DNA from: Clostridia bacterium | GTDB taxonomy: Bacteria > Bacillota > Clostridia > Peptostreptococcales > Anaerovoracaceae | Assembly: GCA_030537495.1 (NCBI GenBank) | Contig: JAUNMH010000016.1 | Span: 1 to 34,124, forward strand | Length of the DNA: 34,124 nucleotides | Direction: 5' to 3' | Shown: positions 17,396 to 25,420 of the stretch, one piece after another | Position numbering within the stretch: the first letter of the stretch is position 1 | Layout of the letters: each line of letters begins with the position of its first letter | The notes under the pieces: generated by a model | Database searches by the model: none | What the model was told of the DNA's origin: nothing | The model's input: the letters and a program-made list of their open reading frames with translations, nothing else | Program-made: the position numbers and the translations under genes

Positions 17396-19330
17396 TTATT
17401 CAGCGTCTTCTGCAGGTACTTCAAGAGTATCCTTGATGCTTAAGCTGATTCTCTTTCTTTCTTCATCGATTTCAAGAATCTTTGCAGAAACTTCCTGTCC
17501 GATTGTAAGTTCATCAGCAATATCAGTAACTCTCTTGTGTGCAACTTCTGAAATGTGAACAAGTCCATCAAGACCAGGTTCTAACTCAATAAATGCACCG
17601 TATTCCTTGATCTGAACAACCTTACCAGTTACAACCTGTCCTACGTGGTAGTTTTCGTTGATTACTGACCATGGTTCAGGTGTAGTCTGCTTAAGACCTA
17701 AGGAAATCTTTCCTTTTTCTTCATTCATTGAAAGAATCTTAACCTTAACTGTGTCACCAATAGTTAACACTTCCTGTGGGTGCTTTAACTTACCCCATGA
17801 AATTTCGGAGATATGTAATAATCCGTCGATTCCACCTAAGTCGATGAATGCACCGTAGTCAGTAAATCTCATTACCTTACCTTCTACTACATCATCTACA
17901 TGTAAGCTTTCCCAAATTGCTGCAACTTTCTTAGCCTTTTCTTCAGCAAGAACAGCCTTGTGAGAGAATACTGCTCTTCCTCTTCTCTGGTCAACTCTTG
18001 TAACTCTTACATCCATAGTCTGACCAACAAATTCATCTGCGCTTTCTACAAACTTGTCTGAAAGCTGTGATAGAGGAATAAATCCAGTAACTTCTTTGTA
18101 CGCTGCAATTACACCACCGTTAACAGTTCTGATAACCTTAACGTTGATGATTGATTTATTTTCAAGAGCTTCATTGATTTCGTTCCAGTGTTCATTGATT
18201 TCTAACTTTTTCTTTGAAAGTAAGATTCCACCATCACCGTCGTCAGTCTTAATAACCTTCGCCTGAATTTCATCATCCACTTTGAATAAATCAGTAAGTT
18301 TCTGTCCTTCCTCTAGAGTAACTTCTTCCGCAGGAAGAATTCCGTCCTTCTTACAACCCATATTTACGATAACTTCCTTATCAGTTACCTGATGTACTTT
18401 ACCGTTTACAATTTCGCCAGTGCGAGGTAGTCTTAAAGACGCATCGATTTCAGCCATGAAATCTTCCATTGACATTGTTTCGTTAGTGATCATTTCACTC
18501 ATGTTAGCAATAACCTCCTTAATTACGCATTCAGGCGTCGATGCACCTGCTGCTAGTCCTATTTTATTACATTTTTGCAATTGTTTCAATGGTAAATCGA
18601 TAATTTTTTCAACAAAAAATGAATTATTACAGTTTTTTTTCGAGATTTCATATAATTTCCTCGTATTCGAACTGTTTCTGCCCCCTACAATGACCATGGC
18701 ATCTACATTTTTTGACAATTCTTCGCATGCCTCTTGGCGTTCCTTAGTTGCATTACATATGGTGTCGTTCACTGTCACCTGTATATTTCTCTCAGCTAAA
18801 ACCTCTAGAATCTGTACAAGCAGTTCCTTTTTTATAGTAGTCTGACAAACTACGAAAGCCTCTGAAAAATCCATAGGTGTAGTTCTTGCTTCTTCTACAT
18901 CTCCCAAAATTATTCCCTCATTGTCACACCATCCGTTAATACCTTTAACCTCTGGATGATTGCGGTCTCCAATTATAATTATATTTTCCCCATTTCCATA
19001 AGCTTCATATACAAGTCGATGGATTTTGTTCACAAAAGGACATGTGGCGTCCACAAGCTCCACGCCCACCTTTACTGCACGATCATAGAAATCCTTAGGC
19101 TCTCCGTGGGATCTAATAATAACTATGTCACCTGCTTCAGCTTCCTCAGGCTTTATAATAATGTGTACGCCCCTCTTAGCCAAGTCGTCAGTAACCAGTT
19201 CATTATGAATCAACGGACCACAAGTATAAATTCTTTTGCCATTTCCCTTTGTTATCTGTTCTTCCGTAGCCTCTATGGCCTGCTTAACGCCAAAACAGAA
19301 GCCAGAATGCTGTGCTCTAATGATTTCCAT
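17396..19330 (-). CDS. ispH: Bifunctional HMBPP reductase IspH / ribosomal S1-domain protein
   Basis: A 644-residue fusion known from Clostridia. Residues 1-285 are IspH, the iron-sulfur enzyme that reduces HMBPP to IPP and DMAPP in the last step of the MEP isoprenoid pathway. The three cluster ligands are Cys12 (FCFGV), Cys97 (DATCPFV) and Cys192 (DTICNATKERQ), with the active-site acid in HPE (125-127). After a linker come four S1 RNA-binding domains at about 305-373, 392-458, 479-547 and 565-632; the last two are the most canonical. The S1 half probably acts as ribosomal protein S1. The start overlaps the end of rarA by 14 nt and a strong terminator follows. Confidence 0.97.
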   Translation of the reverse strand: MEIIRAQHSGFCFGVKQAIEATEEQITKGNGKRIYTCGPLIHNELVTDDLAKRGVHIIIKPEEAEAGDIVIIRSHGEPKDFYDRAVKVGVELVDATCPFVNKIHRLVYEAYGNGENIIIIGDRNHPEVKGINGWCDNEGIILGDVEEARTTPMDFSEAFVVCQTTIKKELLVQILEVLAERNIQVTVNDTICNATKERQEACEELSKNVDAMVIVGGRNSSNTRKLYEISKKNCNNSFFVEKIIDLPLKQLQKCNKIGLAAGASTPECVIKEVIANMSEMITNETMSMEDFMAEIDASLRLPRTGEIVNGKVHQVTDKEVIVNMGCKKDGILPAEEVTLEEGQKLTDLFKVDDEIQAKVIKTDDGDGGILLSKKKLEINEHWNEINEALENKSIINVKVIRTVNGGVIAAYKEVTGFIPLSQLSDKFVESADEFVGQTMDVRVTRVDQRRGRAVFSHKAVLAEEKAKKVAAIWESLHVDDVVEGKVMRFTDYGAFIDLGGIDGLLHISEISWGKLKHPQEVLTIGDTVKVKILSMNEEKGKISLGLKQTTPEPWSVINENYHVGQVVTGKVVQIKEYGAFIELEPGLDGLVHISEVAHKRVTDIADELTIGQEVSAKILEIDEERKRISLSIKDTLEVPAEDAE

Positions 19331-20600
19331 ATCTTTTTTCTAATTCCTCCAAAAACTTTTTAAACGAAGCTTCTGACCCATTGGATGTAGGTTTGTAATA
19401 CTTCTTTCCTTCTCTATAAAGATTATCTGGCAAATATTGTTGCTTTACATATCCACCGTAGGCGTGGGGATATTTATATCCTTCACCAAAACCTAAATCC
19501 TTGGCACCCTTGTAATGAGTATCCTTTAAATGGTCAGGCATATCGTCAATTTTTCTATGCTTGATATCACTCATTGCTTCTTCATAAGCCATATATGCTG
19601 CGTTAGATTTTGGCGCGCTGGCAAGCAGAATAACCGCCTGTGTCAGATTGATAACCGCCTCAGGATATCCAACCATCAAAGCAGCCTGAACGCATGAGGT
19701 CACAATAGATATTGCAGAAGGATAAGCCATACCCACATCCTCACTTGCCATAACCATAAGTCGTCTGCCAATCATCTGAATATCTGCACCGCCATCAACA
19801 AGTCTCGCAAAATAATGTATAGCAGCATCCGGATCACTACCTCTTACGGATTTCTGAAGTGCTGACAATAAGTTATATCTATCATCACCCTTATCGTAAA
19901 ATCCGATTTTTCTCTGCATGGCCTCTGCAACAAGTTCTTTTGTAATCATCTTCTCCAAATCAAGATTATCTACAATGAATCCCAGCGTATCCAGGGAGAC
20001 CCTAGCATCACCATTTGACAGCTCAGCTAGAATATTTATCGCTTCTTCATCAAATTTAACATTAAGATTGCCAAACCCCTTTTCCTTGTCCTGCAAGGCT
20101 CTCAGCAGAATTTTTCTGATGTTCTCCACAGAAAGTCTCTTAAACTCATAAATATTTCTGACACGGCTAATAATAGCGTTGTTAATAGCAAAATAAGGAT
20201 TTTCCGTAGTACTGCCAATAAACTTAATGACACCCTCCTCAAGAGCCTTGAGAAGCGAATCCTGCTGCAACTTATTCCAGCGATGAAACTCGTCTATATA
20301 GACATAGGTGGTTTTGTTCTCCAGACCATAAAACCTCAGTTTAGCCTCGTCTATCAAAGATTTCAGTTCCTTGGTTCCTGTAGTGGATGCGTTAATTTCC
20401 GTATAATTTCCATCCATTTCATTGGCGATAATTCTCGCCAAAGTCGTTTTTCCTGTTCCTGACGGTCCAAAGAAAATTGCTGAATCAAAACTTTTATTCT
20501 TTATTGAATTGTAAAGCAGAGACCCCTCATAGAGAAAATGTTCCTGTCCAACGAATTCGTCCAGGCTCATAGGTCTCATCCTTGTCGATAATGGTATCAT
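19317..20600 (-). CDS. rarA: Replication-associated recombination protein RarA (MgsA)
   Basis: A 427-residue AAA+ ATPase of the RarA/MgsA/WRNIP1 family that acts at stalled replication forks. Walker A GPSGTGKT is at 45-52 and Walker B YVYIDEFHRWNK at 99-110, with Phe-His-Arg-Trp in place of the more common IHRFNK. Sensor 1 is STTENPYF and the arginine-finger region contains ISRVRN. The C-terminal clamp-loader-like and tetramerisation domain (about 240-427) has VRGSDPDAAIHY and MASEDVGMAYP. Length is normal. It is the first gene of a unit with ispH/S1 and has a plausible extended -10 promoter. Confidence 0.95.
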   Translation of the reverse strand: MIPLSTRMRPMSLDEFVGQEHFLYEGSLLYNSIKNKSFDSAIFFGPSGTGKTTLARIIANEMDGNYTEINASTTGTKELKSLIDEAKLRFYGLENKTTYVYIDEFHRWNKLQQDSLLKALEEGVIKFIGSTTENPYFAINNAIISRVRNIYEFKRLSVENIRKILLRALQDKEKGFGNLNVKFDEEAINILAELSNGDARVSLDTLGFIVDNLDLEKMITKELVAEAMQRKIGFYDKGDDRYNLLSALQKSVRGSDPDAAIHYFARLVDGGADIQMIGRRLMVMASEDVGMAYPSAISIVTSCVQAALMVGYPEAVINLTQAVILLASAPKSNAAYMAYEEAMSDIKHRKIDDMPDHLKDTHYKGAKDLGFGEGYKYPHAYGGYVKQQYLPDNLYREGKKYYKPTSNGSEASFKKFLEELEKRYGNH

Positions 20601-20639
20601 AATTGCTCTTCTTTCATCTAAAATAAAACAGTCACTGTT

Positions 20640-20645
20640 ATTATA
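20640..20645 (-). promoter_or_regulatory. Extended -10 promoter element for rarA
   Basis: On the minus strand TGGTATAAT gives a perfect -10 with the TGn extension. No good -35 is present at the right distance. The expected leader is about 33 nt. Confidence 0.5.
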
Positions 20646-20710
20646 CCAATAATCGTCTCAAATTTCATCATAAAGTTCAGTATTCCAAAGTATTTCAAGG
20701 TCCATAACGC

Positions 20711-20731
20711 AAAAGGAGGCTTTCGCCTCCT
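20711..20731 (-). terminator. Rho-independent terminator of the Tad operon
   Basis: On the minus strand AGGAGGC-GAAA-GCCTCCT forms a 7-bp GC-rich stem with a GNRA tetraloop, then TTTT. Its first stem base is part of the preceding gene's stop codon, so termination is immediate. Confidence 0.85.
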
Positions 20732-21258
20732 CACTTTCTTAAGTCTTGCAAAGCTTTCCTTTCCAAGGCTTCAATATGCCCGATCATCGGTTTGAAGCCC
20801 CCTTTGCTGTTTCCGACAACATCCATAGCTCGCTGAAACAGATCACGCTCATTAACATCAACTTTCTCTAAAACAACACACATAAGTTTCAGCATTTTGT
20901 CCTTAAAGTTTTTCTTTCCGTTGTCCCTAAGATACAGAAATTTCATATCGCCCTTCTCTAAGTCAACGAAGCAGTTTTCCTCGCGCATTTCAAAATTTTC
21001 CGAAAACATGCAGTGTTTTTCCGCTTGAAGTGCATTTTTTGCCATACTTGCAAACAAATGTAATCCAGTCTCAGCACTGATTTTTTCTACATCAGATAAT
21101 TTTTCATAACCTCTACAGTCAAAGATTCCTTTAACCTTACTTTTCTCTTCAACGAAAGAAGCTCTAAAAAAAATGTCGCACAAACCTAGGGTGAGAATAT
21201 CCACCTCATATTTCTTTAGACCCTTGTCTATGTAATTGATTTTTTCAAAATCCGCCAT
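20731..21258 (-). CDS. Last gene of the Tad operon, unknown function (possibly DUF6382-like)
   Basis: The ATG at 21256-21258 is chosen because GGGGG lies 5 nt upstream; it follows the previous stop by 1 nt and gives 175 residues. An upstream start would add 12 residues inside the preceding gene. The protein has no signal peptide or membrane segment, so it should be cytoplasmic. It is rich in charged residues, with an alternating pattern and the late segment MKFLYLRDNGKKNF. The pattern faintly recalls DUF6382, which in clostridial Tad loci precedes an FHA domain, but no FHA domain is present here. That comparison is weak. Membership in the pilus operon is the main clue to its role. Confidence 0.6.
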   Translation of the reverse strand: MADFEKINYIDKGLKKYEVDILTLGLCDIFFRASFVEEKSKVKGIFDCRGYEKLSDVEKISAETGLHLFASMAKNALQAEKHCMFSENFEMREENCFVDLEKGDMKFLYLRDNGKKNFKDKMLKLMCVVLEKVDVNERDLFQRAMDVVGNSKGGFKPMIGHIEALERKALQDLRK

Positions 21259-21259
21259 A

Positions 21260-22042
21260 TTAACCCCCACATTTTGAGCATGGGCGATATCCACTCGCCT
21301 CAGCCTCAGTTTTTTTCATTTCTATATAGTATCGATCAACGGTGGAGCAGTTTTCCAGATGATATACCTTCCCATAACTAGTAAAACAAAATACAGGACT
21401 ACCTAATTGAGCTGAACTGGCATTACATAATTTACATGGTTTGTAATCCTGCATCAGAGCTTTAGAAAGATATTCTAGCCTGCACGAGCCCTTCACAAAG
21501 GTACACGCACCGTTATGGTAAGCTTCTCCCCATTCTGGAAATACGAAGACCCATTTATCATCAACACAGGAATCACCTCCGTGATAGTAGGCACCTGTAA
21601 AAGCTCTCCCCGTTACCTCAGAACTGAAACTCGCATGGCTACTTATCCCTAAAGGACTTTTTTCCGAAAACTTATTTTTAACCTTAATGGAAATCAAATC
21701 ACTAATTCCGTTTTCCGTGTACAAATACTTATACTCCGTTACAACAGCACTGTTAACCCTGGAGTTATTCCTCAAAGTTCGTCCTACTGCCTTAAGTGGA
21801 AGTGCCGCCTTATTTTCTCGAAAAGCCGACTTAATGCATTCGAATCTCAATTCTTCCGATATGCCAAAAGAAATATTTTCGCATTCAGCTATTATAGGCA
21901 CAATTGAAATCAAAAGATAAACAGCAATAAAGAAAATCGGAATGGTCAAGGTTGCTTCAACCAGATATGAACCCTTTCGGTTATTTTTTCGTTTCATATT
22001 CCCTGGTAAATTCATATTTTTTCCCATTAACCTGTAAAGCAT
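21260..22042 (-). CDS. TadE-like pilus protein with duplicated H-C-CxxC motif
   Basis: A 260-residue protein, counting from the ATG with an AGGA site 7 nt upstream; ATGs at residues 10 and 16 are alternatives with less overlap of the previous gene. The prepilin-like N-terminus KGSYLVEATLTIPIFF (23-38) runs into one membrane segment to about 51, as in TadE/TadF pseudopilins. The rest should be extracytoplasmic. Two repeat units end it: H176-x3-C180-x22-C203-x2-C206 and H228-x3-C232-x22-C255-x2-C258, each beginning with a VF.F...G..YH strand and ending YxPCxxC. This layout resembles small zinc-binding motifs. The role is unknown; it probably joins the pilus or its base. Confidence 0.72.
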   Translation of the reverse strand: MLYRLMGKNMNLPGNMKRKNNRKGSYLVEATLTIPIFFIAVYLLISIVPIIAECENISFGISEELRFECIKSAFRENKAALPLKAVGRTLRNNSRVNSAVVTEYKYLYTENGISDLISIKVKNKFSEKSPLGISSHASFSSEVTGRAFTGAYYHGGDSCVDDKWVFVFPEWGEAYHNGACTFVKGSCRLEYLSKALMQDYKPCKLCNASSAQLGSPVFCFTSYGKVYHLENCSTVDRYYIEMKKTEAEASGYRPCSKCGG

Positions 22043-23198
22043 ACTCTAATCCTGCACTATAATTTTTAAGCATAAAACTCCCATAATAAAAGGCTCGGTT
22101 GTTAATCTGTATCAAATCCATAATACGAAGTAACTTAACATTTTCATCCATCAGCGCAAGAAATCCACTTAAATATTCCCCGTAGGATTCGCCTTCATCT
22201 ACACCGGTAAATATCATTCCTTCTTCACGATTTTCCAGGATACTTTCCAAGTCAATGGCCCAGGTTTGGCTGTTTTTCATAAGCGGAACGCGGTGCCCCT
22301 TAATCAGTAGCTTATAGTCGTTATTACTCTCAGCCAGAGCCCACGCCGCTAACAAAGCCTTTTGCGTAGCAACAGCCGGCGGCCCTGGCGTCAAAATCTC
22401 CGCAGCTGCCATAGCTTCAGCACACATTTTTTCATTACTTAAGGCATATGCTAAATTTAAGGCCTCTCTGACACCTATAAGCTTAATTCTAACAGCATTA
22501 GCATTTCCTTCATCAGTGAGTTTTCCGCATAAAATATATTCCTCTTCATTCTGAAAATGCGTCTTCCCAAGCCCTCTATCATCAATCATGTTTTTGAAAT
22601 ATGACTCAATATACTTATTTTCAAAATATACATCAGACGATTGCTTGAACAAATCTTTAATAGAATTCATGGATTTCAAAGCACCCACAGCATCTAAAAC
22701 GCTTAGCCCGCTGCTCTGTCCCCCGGATGGAAGTCCCTCAAAGAGATTGTCCGGAGAAGACGCTGAGTCTTCATACTTAACGCTTACAATATCTTTGATA
22801 TTTAAGTCCTTATTCGCCAAAGTGTGTTTGCCACATTTAACTATTTGCTTTTTAAAAACATTTGTATCAATTAAAGCGTAATTATATAGCCTGATCGTAC
22901 TGCCTTCATAGCTTACATATTTTTTCCTTTCAAAAGATTTATTAGCATAGAAATCGAATTTTCCACCTATATCTGCCGGCTGTCCATAAAATCCGAATAT
23001 TCCATACCGATTGTACAAATTCAGATCGTACTCAGCCAAAACCGACTCGCCCCATAACAGGCCCAAGGATTTCACAGTCCCCGATAGAGCCGTCGCCTTG
23101 GCTGCACCGATATATGCCGTTATAAGTATCATTAAAGATGAAATAAACAGACATATGAGAATCGTAATACTACCCTTTTTATTCCCCATCACCGTCAA
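21981..23198 (-). CDS. DUF5702-like Tad-associated membrane-anchored protein
   Basis: About 405 residues. The N-terminus NKKGSITILICLFISSLMIL is a type IV prepilin-like leader (cleavage expected after the Gly) followed by one membrane helix. The motif VLAEYDLNLYNRYGIFGF shortly after it is typical of DUF5702 proteins of clostridial Tad loci. The remaining 350 residues should lie outside the membrane and show no recognised enzyme motif. The TTG at 23198 has GGAGGG about 10 nt upstream; an ATG three codons later is equally possible. It overlaps both neighbours. A role as a pseudopilin or assembly factor is inferred from context. Confidence 0.75.
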   Translation of the reverse strand: MTVMGNKKGSITILICLFISSLMILITAYIGAAKATALSGTVKSLGLLWGESVLAEYDLNLYNRYGIFGFYGQPADIGGKFDFYANKSFERKKYVSYEGSTIRLYNYALIDTNVFKKQIVKCGKHTLANKDLNIKDIVSVKYEDSASSPDNLFEGLPSGGQSSGLSVLDAVGALKSMNSIKDLFKQSSDVYFENKYIESYFKNMIDDRGLGKTHFQNEEEYILCGKLTDEGNANAVRIKLIGVREALNLAYALSNEKMCAEAMAAAEILTPGPPAVATQKALLAAWALAESNNDYKLLIKGHRVPLMKNSQTWAIDLESILENREEGMIFTGVDEGESYGEYLSGFLALMDENVKLLRIMDLIQINNRAFYYGSFMLKNYSAGLEYALQVNGKKYEFTREYETKK

Positions 23199-23523
23199 AT
23201 TCCATCATCCCTCCGATTCTGATTATCTCAGACTGATTGAAAACATAAATCTTGTCAGACGACTTGTGCGTCAAAACCAATTTAGATAAGCCACCTGTGT
23301 TCTTAGAGGTTTCTGTTGTTTTATTTTTTATATTAAAGATGACTGTACCCTTCATGGCCTCGTTAACAAGATACTTGTGTACATCAGTCTGAGCCTTCAA
23401 GCCTTCAAAAAAGAAAATACATAAACTAATAAGACTAAAAACTACAAGTATAAAAATTGGGATTACTACAGAGGCATCCACCATCTGGCTGCCTCTTTTG
23501 CTAAAGCTCCTTATTTTATCCAT
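23179..23523 (-). CDS. Small TadE-like pseudopilin
   Basis: A 114-residue protein with the prepilin-type start SKRGSQMVDASVVIPIFILVVFSL (residues 8-31): a basic n-region, a Gly before the predicted cleavage site, then one hydrophobic helix to about 38. The remaining 75 residues are soluble and have no cysteine. This is the layout of TadE/TadF minor pilins, which are processed by the TadV peptidase and prime or stabilise Flp pili. The ATG overlaps the end of flp in ATGGATAA, so translation is coupled. It overlaps the next gene by 20 nt. Confidence 0.8.
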   Translation of the reverse strand: MDKIRSFSKRGSQMVDASVVIPIFILVVFSLISLCIFFFEGLKAQTDVHKYLVNEAMKGTVIFNIKNKTTETSKNTGGLSKLVLTHKSSDKIYVFNQSEIIRIGGMMEFDGDGE

Positions 23524-23659
23524 TAAGCGCTTTAAAGGTATTATTTACAAAGGTCGTTATCTGCGTTTTAAATATTAGCGCAATAGCCACACTTATGCCA
23601 ATAAGCAGTCCTACTTGAACCAATTCCATACCTCTACGATTCATCAGAATTTTTTTCAT
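23516..23659 (-). CDS. Flp-type pilin, 47 residues
   Basis: A short gene between tadC and the TadE-like gene. Translation gives a basic leader MKKILMNRRG (cleavage after Gly10), then MELVQVGLLIGISVAIALIF, with the glutamate next to the cleavage site and the hydrophobic helix of Flp/Flp1-like pilins. A short amphipathic tail ends in TFKALNG. This is the expected size of the major Flp pilin subunit that polymerises into the Tad pilus. AAGGGTG lies just upstream of the ATG. It starts 26 nt after tadC and overlaps the following pseudopilin gene by 8 nt, the order expected in a Tad operon. Confidence 0.85.
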   Translation of the reverse strand: MKKILMNRRGMELVQVGLLIGISVAIALIFKTQITTFVNNTFKALNG

Positions 23660-23685
23660 CCAATCACCCTTTCCTTCAAAAGTCA

Positions 23686-24690
23686 CTACATTTCCATCAT
23701 TGCCGGAGCTGCCGTGACAACTATCAAAACTATCAGCAACACAGCCAGTGGAAAGGAAAGCTTAACCTCAGCAGCGCGCCCTCTTTCCTCTGCATAGTTT
23801 TTACGCTCATTCCATAGTAGTTCACTTTCCATTTCCAGCTTGGAGGTCATGTCAGTTCCCTTTTTCTGTCCACTTTCCAATATTCCACTAAGTCGGGAAA
23901 GTTCCCTTATTTTCAGTTCCTTTGACTTTTTTGTCAAAGCTTCAATGGTGTTATCCGATGTGTTTTCACACTGAGCCCTGACTTCTGTTATAAAGGATTT
24001 GAAACTGTCATTAGATCCTTCCTCATATATCTTTGCAATTCGATTAAAAGCATCCTCAAAAATCAATCCGCTTCCCATCATTAAAAGCAATAGATTACAA
24101 AATCTTGGTAGAGATTTCTTCACGCTACTTAGTTTTTTCTCTGCCTCTTTCTTCGCTTCGGCTTTGCGATGTTCATTTAACATTGCCATTGCCATAGGAA
24201 AAAGAAACGGAATAAGCAGGACGCTGTAACTTCTCTGCTTACCCCATGAGAGAACTGCATCTTTTTCCTTAAGTGGCAAATAAATGATTCTATCCTCACA
24301 GTCAGAAAGCCTGGACACAATGCCAGCAACAAAAGCCTGGAAAGACTCACCTTCTTCCTCTTCTGCTTCACCGTCAGCAGTTATATTCTTCTTTCCATCA
24401 ACATTTACGATAACATCCTTCACTGTTTTCTTGCCGTTGCGAGACACCTTTACACGCAAAGGTATGCTCTCCGCACTGTCTGTCGATGATCGTAAAAATG
24501 CGACTAATTGACCCTTGTCATTATAAATATAACTCTTTCTTTCTGTGATTAATCCACCAATTTGAACCCCCATAAGCAGTAGCAAAATTGCCAAAATTCC
24601 CATGGCAAATTTTTGATTTTCATCCCTTATGCAATACTCGTAAAACCTGACACCCAGTCTTTTTGCTGTATCATACAGTTTAAATCTCAA
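23686..24690 (-). CDS. tadC: TadC-like type II secretion F family membrane protein
   Basis: A 334-residue inner-membrane platform protein of the Tad pilus. One membrane segment is at about 28-47 and another at 154-171, then the T2SSF cytoplasmic domain (about 180-305, including LPRFCNLLLLMMGSGL and SGILESGQKKGTDM), and a C-terminal helix at 313-330. The stretch between the first two helices, about 50-152, is acidic and unusually long for TadC; by topology it should be extracytoplasmic. The start is a TTG overlapping tadB by 11 nt with AAGGA about 9 nt upstream. It pairs with TadB and the ATPase TadA. Confidence 0.85.
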   Translation of the reverse strand: MRFKLYDTAKRLGVRFYEYCIRDENQKFAMGILAILLLLMGVQIGGLITERKSYIYNDKGQLVAFLRSSTDSAESIPLRVKVSRNGKKTVKDVIVNVDGKKNITADGEAEEEEGESFQAFVAGIVSRLSDCEDRIIYLPLKEKDAVLSWGKQRSYSVLLIPFLFPMAMAMLNEHRKAEAKKEAEKKLSSVKKSLPRFCNLLLLMMGSGLIFEDAFNRIAKIYEEGSNDSFKSFITEVRAQCENTSDNTIEALTKKSKELKIRELSRLSGILESGQKKGTDMTSKLEMESELLWNERKNYAEERGRAAEVKLSFPLAVLLIVLIVVTAAPAMMEM

Positions 24691-25420
24691 TATCAGTAAT
24701 CCTTTCTATTGCCACATAAGCTATCACGGAAGCTACAAGAGCTCCAGTCATAAGAATTCTTCCGGCCAGAGACTCATACATGATGTTAAGGTAATCAGGT
24801 GAAACAATCTGTAAAAAGACGATTATGCCTATAGGCATAGCTGAAATCACGCGACCCTCTAGTTTTTTCTGAGCGCCGATCTTTCTAATTTCACTTTCAA
24901 CAGCAATTTTTTCACCTATTACCGTTGCCGCTCTGTTGACAGCCTCTATAAGATTTCCGCCACTTTGTCTGCAACATTGATACACCTGAGTAAAATCTTC
25001 AATATCCTCCAGTCCTGTTCTTAGTGAGAATTCTTTCAAGGCATCAGCCTCATCTGCCCCTGCTTCCTCAACTTTGTCTACTATAGAATCCAGTTCCATG
25101 ACAATTTCAGACTCAGGATAAATTCTATCTAGTCCATCCCTTGCCTCCTTCATAGCAGTAATCATATGATTACCTGCGGCTAAAGCAGAAGATATTAAAT
25201 ATAGAAAATCCTTAAACTGAATAAGAAGATTTTTCTTTCTTCTTTCCGCCATGTAATGCCTATAAAGCTTTTCACATTTCCCATATATAAGAGGAAACAA
25301 TATCAAAGCAAAAAAACTTCTATAAAAAACATATCCTAAAGCAGTACATCCAGCTAATACAGCTAGAGCAAATCTTATACGCTCCCTTTTGCTTAAAGTG
25401 TATGAGTTGTAATTAGTCAT
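24680..25420 (-). CDS. tadB: TadB-like type II secretion F family membrane protein
   Basis: The second platform protein of the Tad machine, 246 residues from the ATG at 25418-25420; a TTG two codons earlier is possible. An N-terminal hydrophobic region (about 18-40) precedes the T2SSF domain: FLYLISSALAAGNHMITAMKEA and QCCRQSGGNLIEAVNRA are the conserved helical motifs. Two hydrophobic helices near the C-terminus (about 195-240) complete the topology. It is shorter than proteobacterial TadB but normal for Firmicutes. It overlaps tadA upstream by 8 nt and tadC downstream by 11 nt. Confidence 0.87.
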   Translation of the reverse strand: MTNYNSYTLSKRERIRFALAVLAGCTALGYVFYRSFFALILFPLIYGKCEKLYRHYMAERRKKNLLIQFKDFLYLISSALAAGNHMITAMKEARDGLDRIYPESEIVMELDSIVDKVEEAGADEADALKEFSLRTGLEDIEDFTQVYQCCRQSGGNLIEAVNRAATVIGEKIAVESEIRKIGAQKKLEGRVISAMPIGIIVFLQIVSPDYLNIMYESLAGRILMTGALVASVIAYVAIERITDIEI

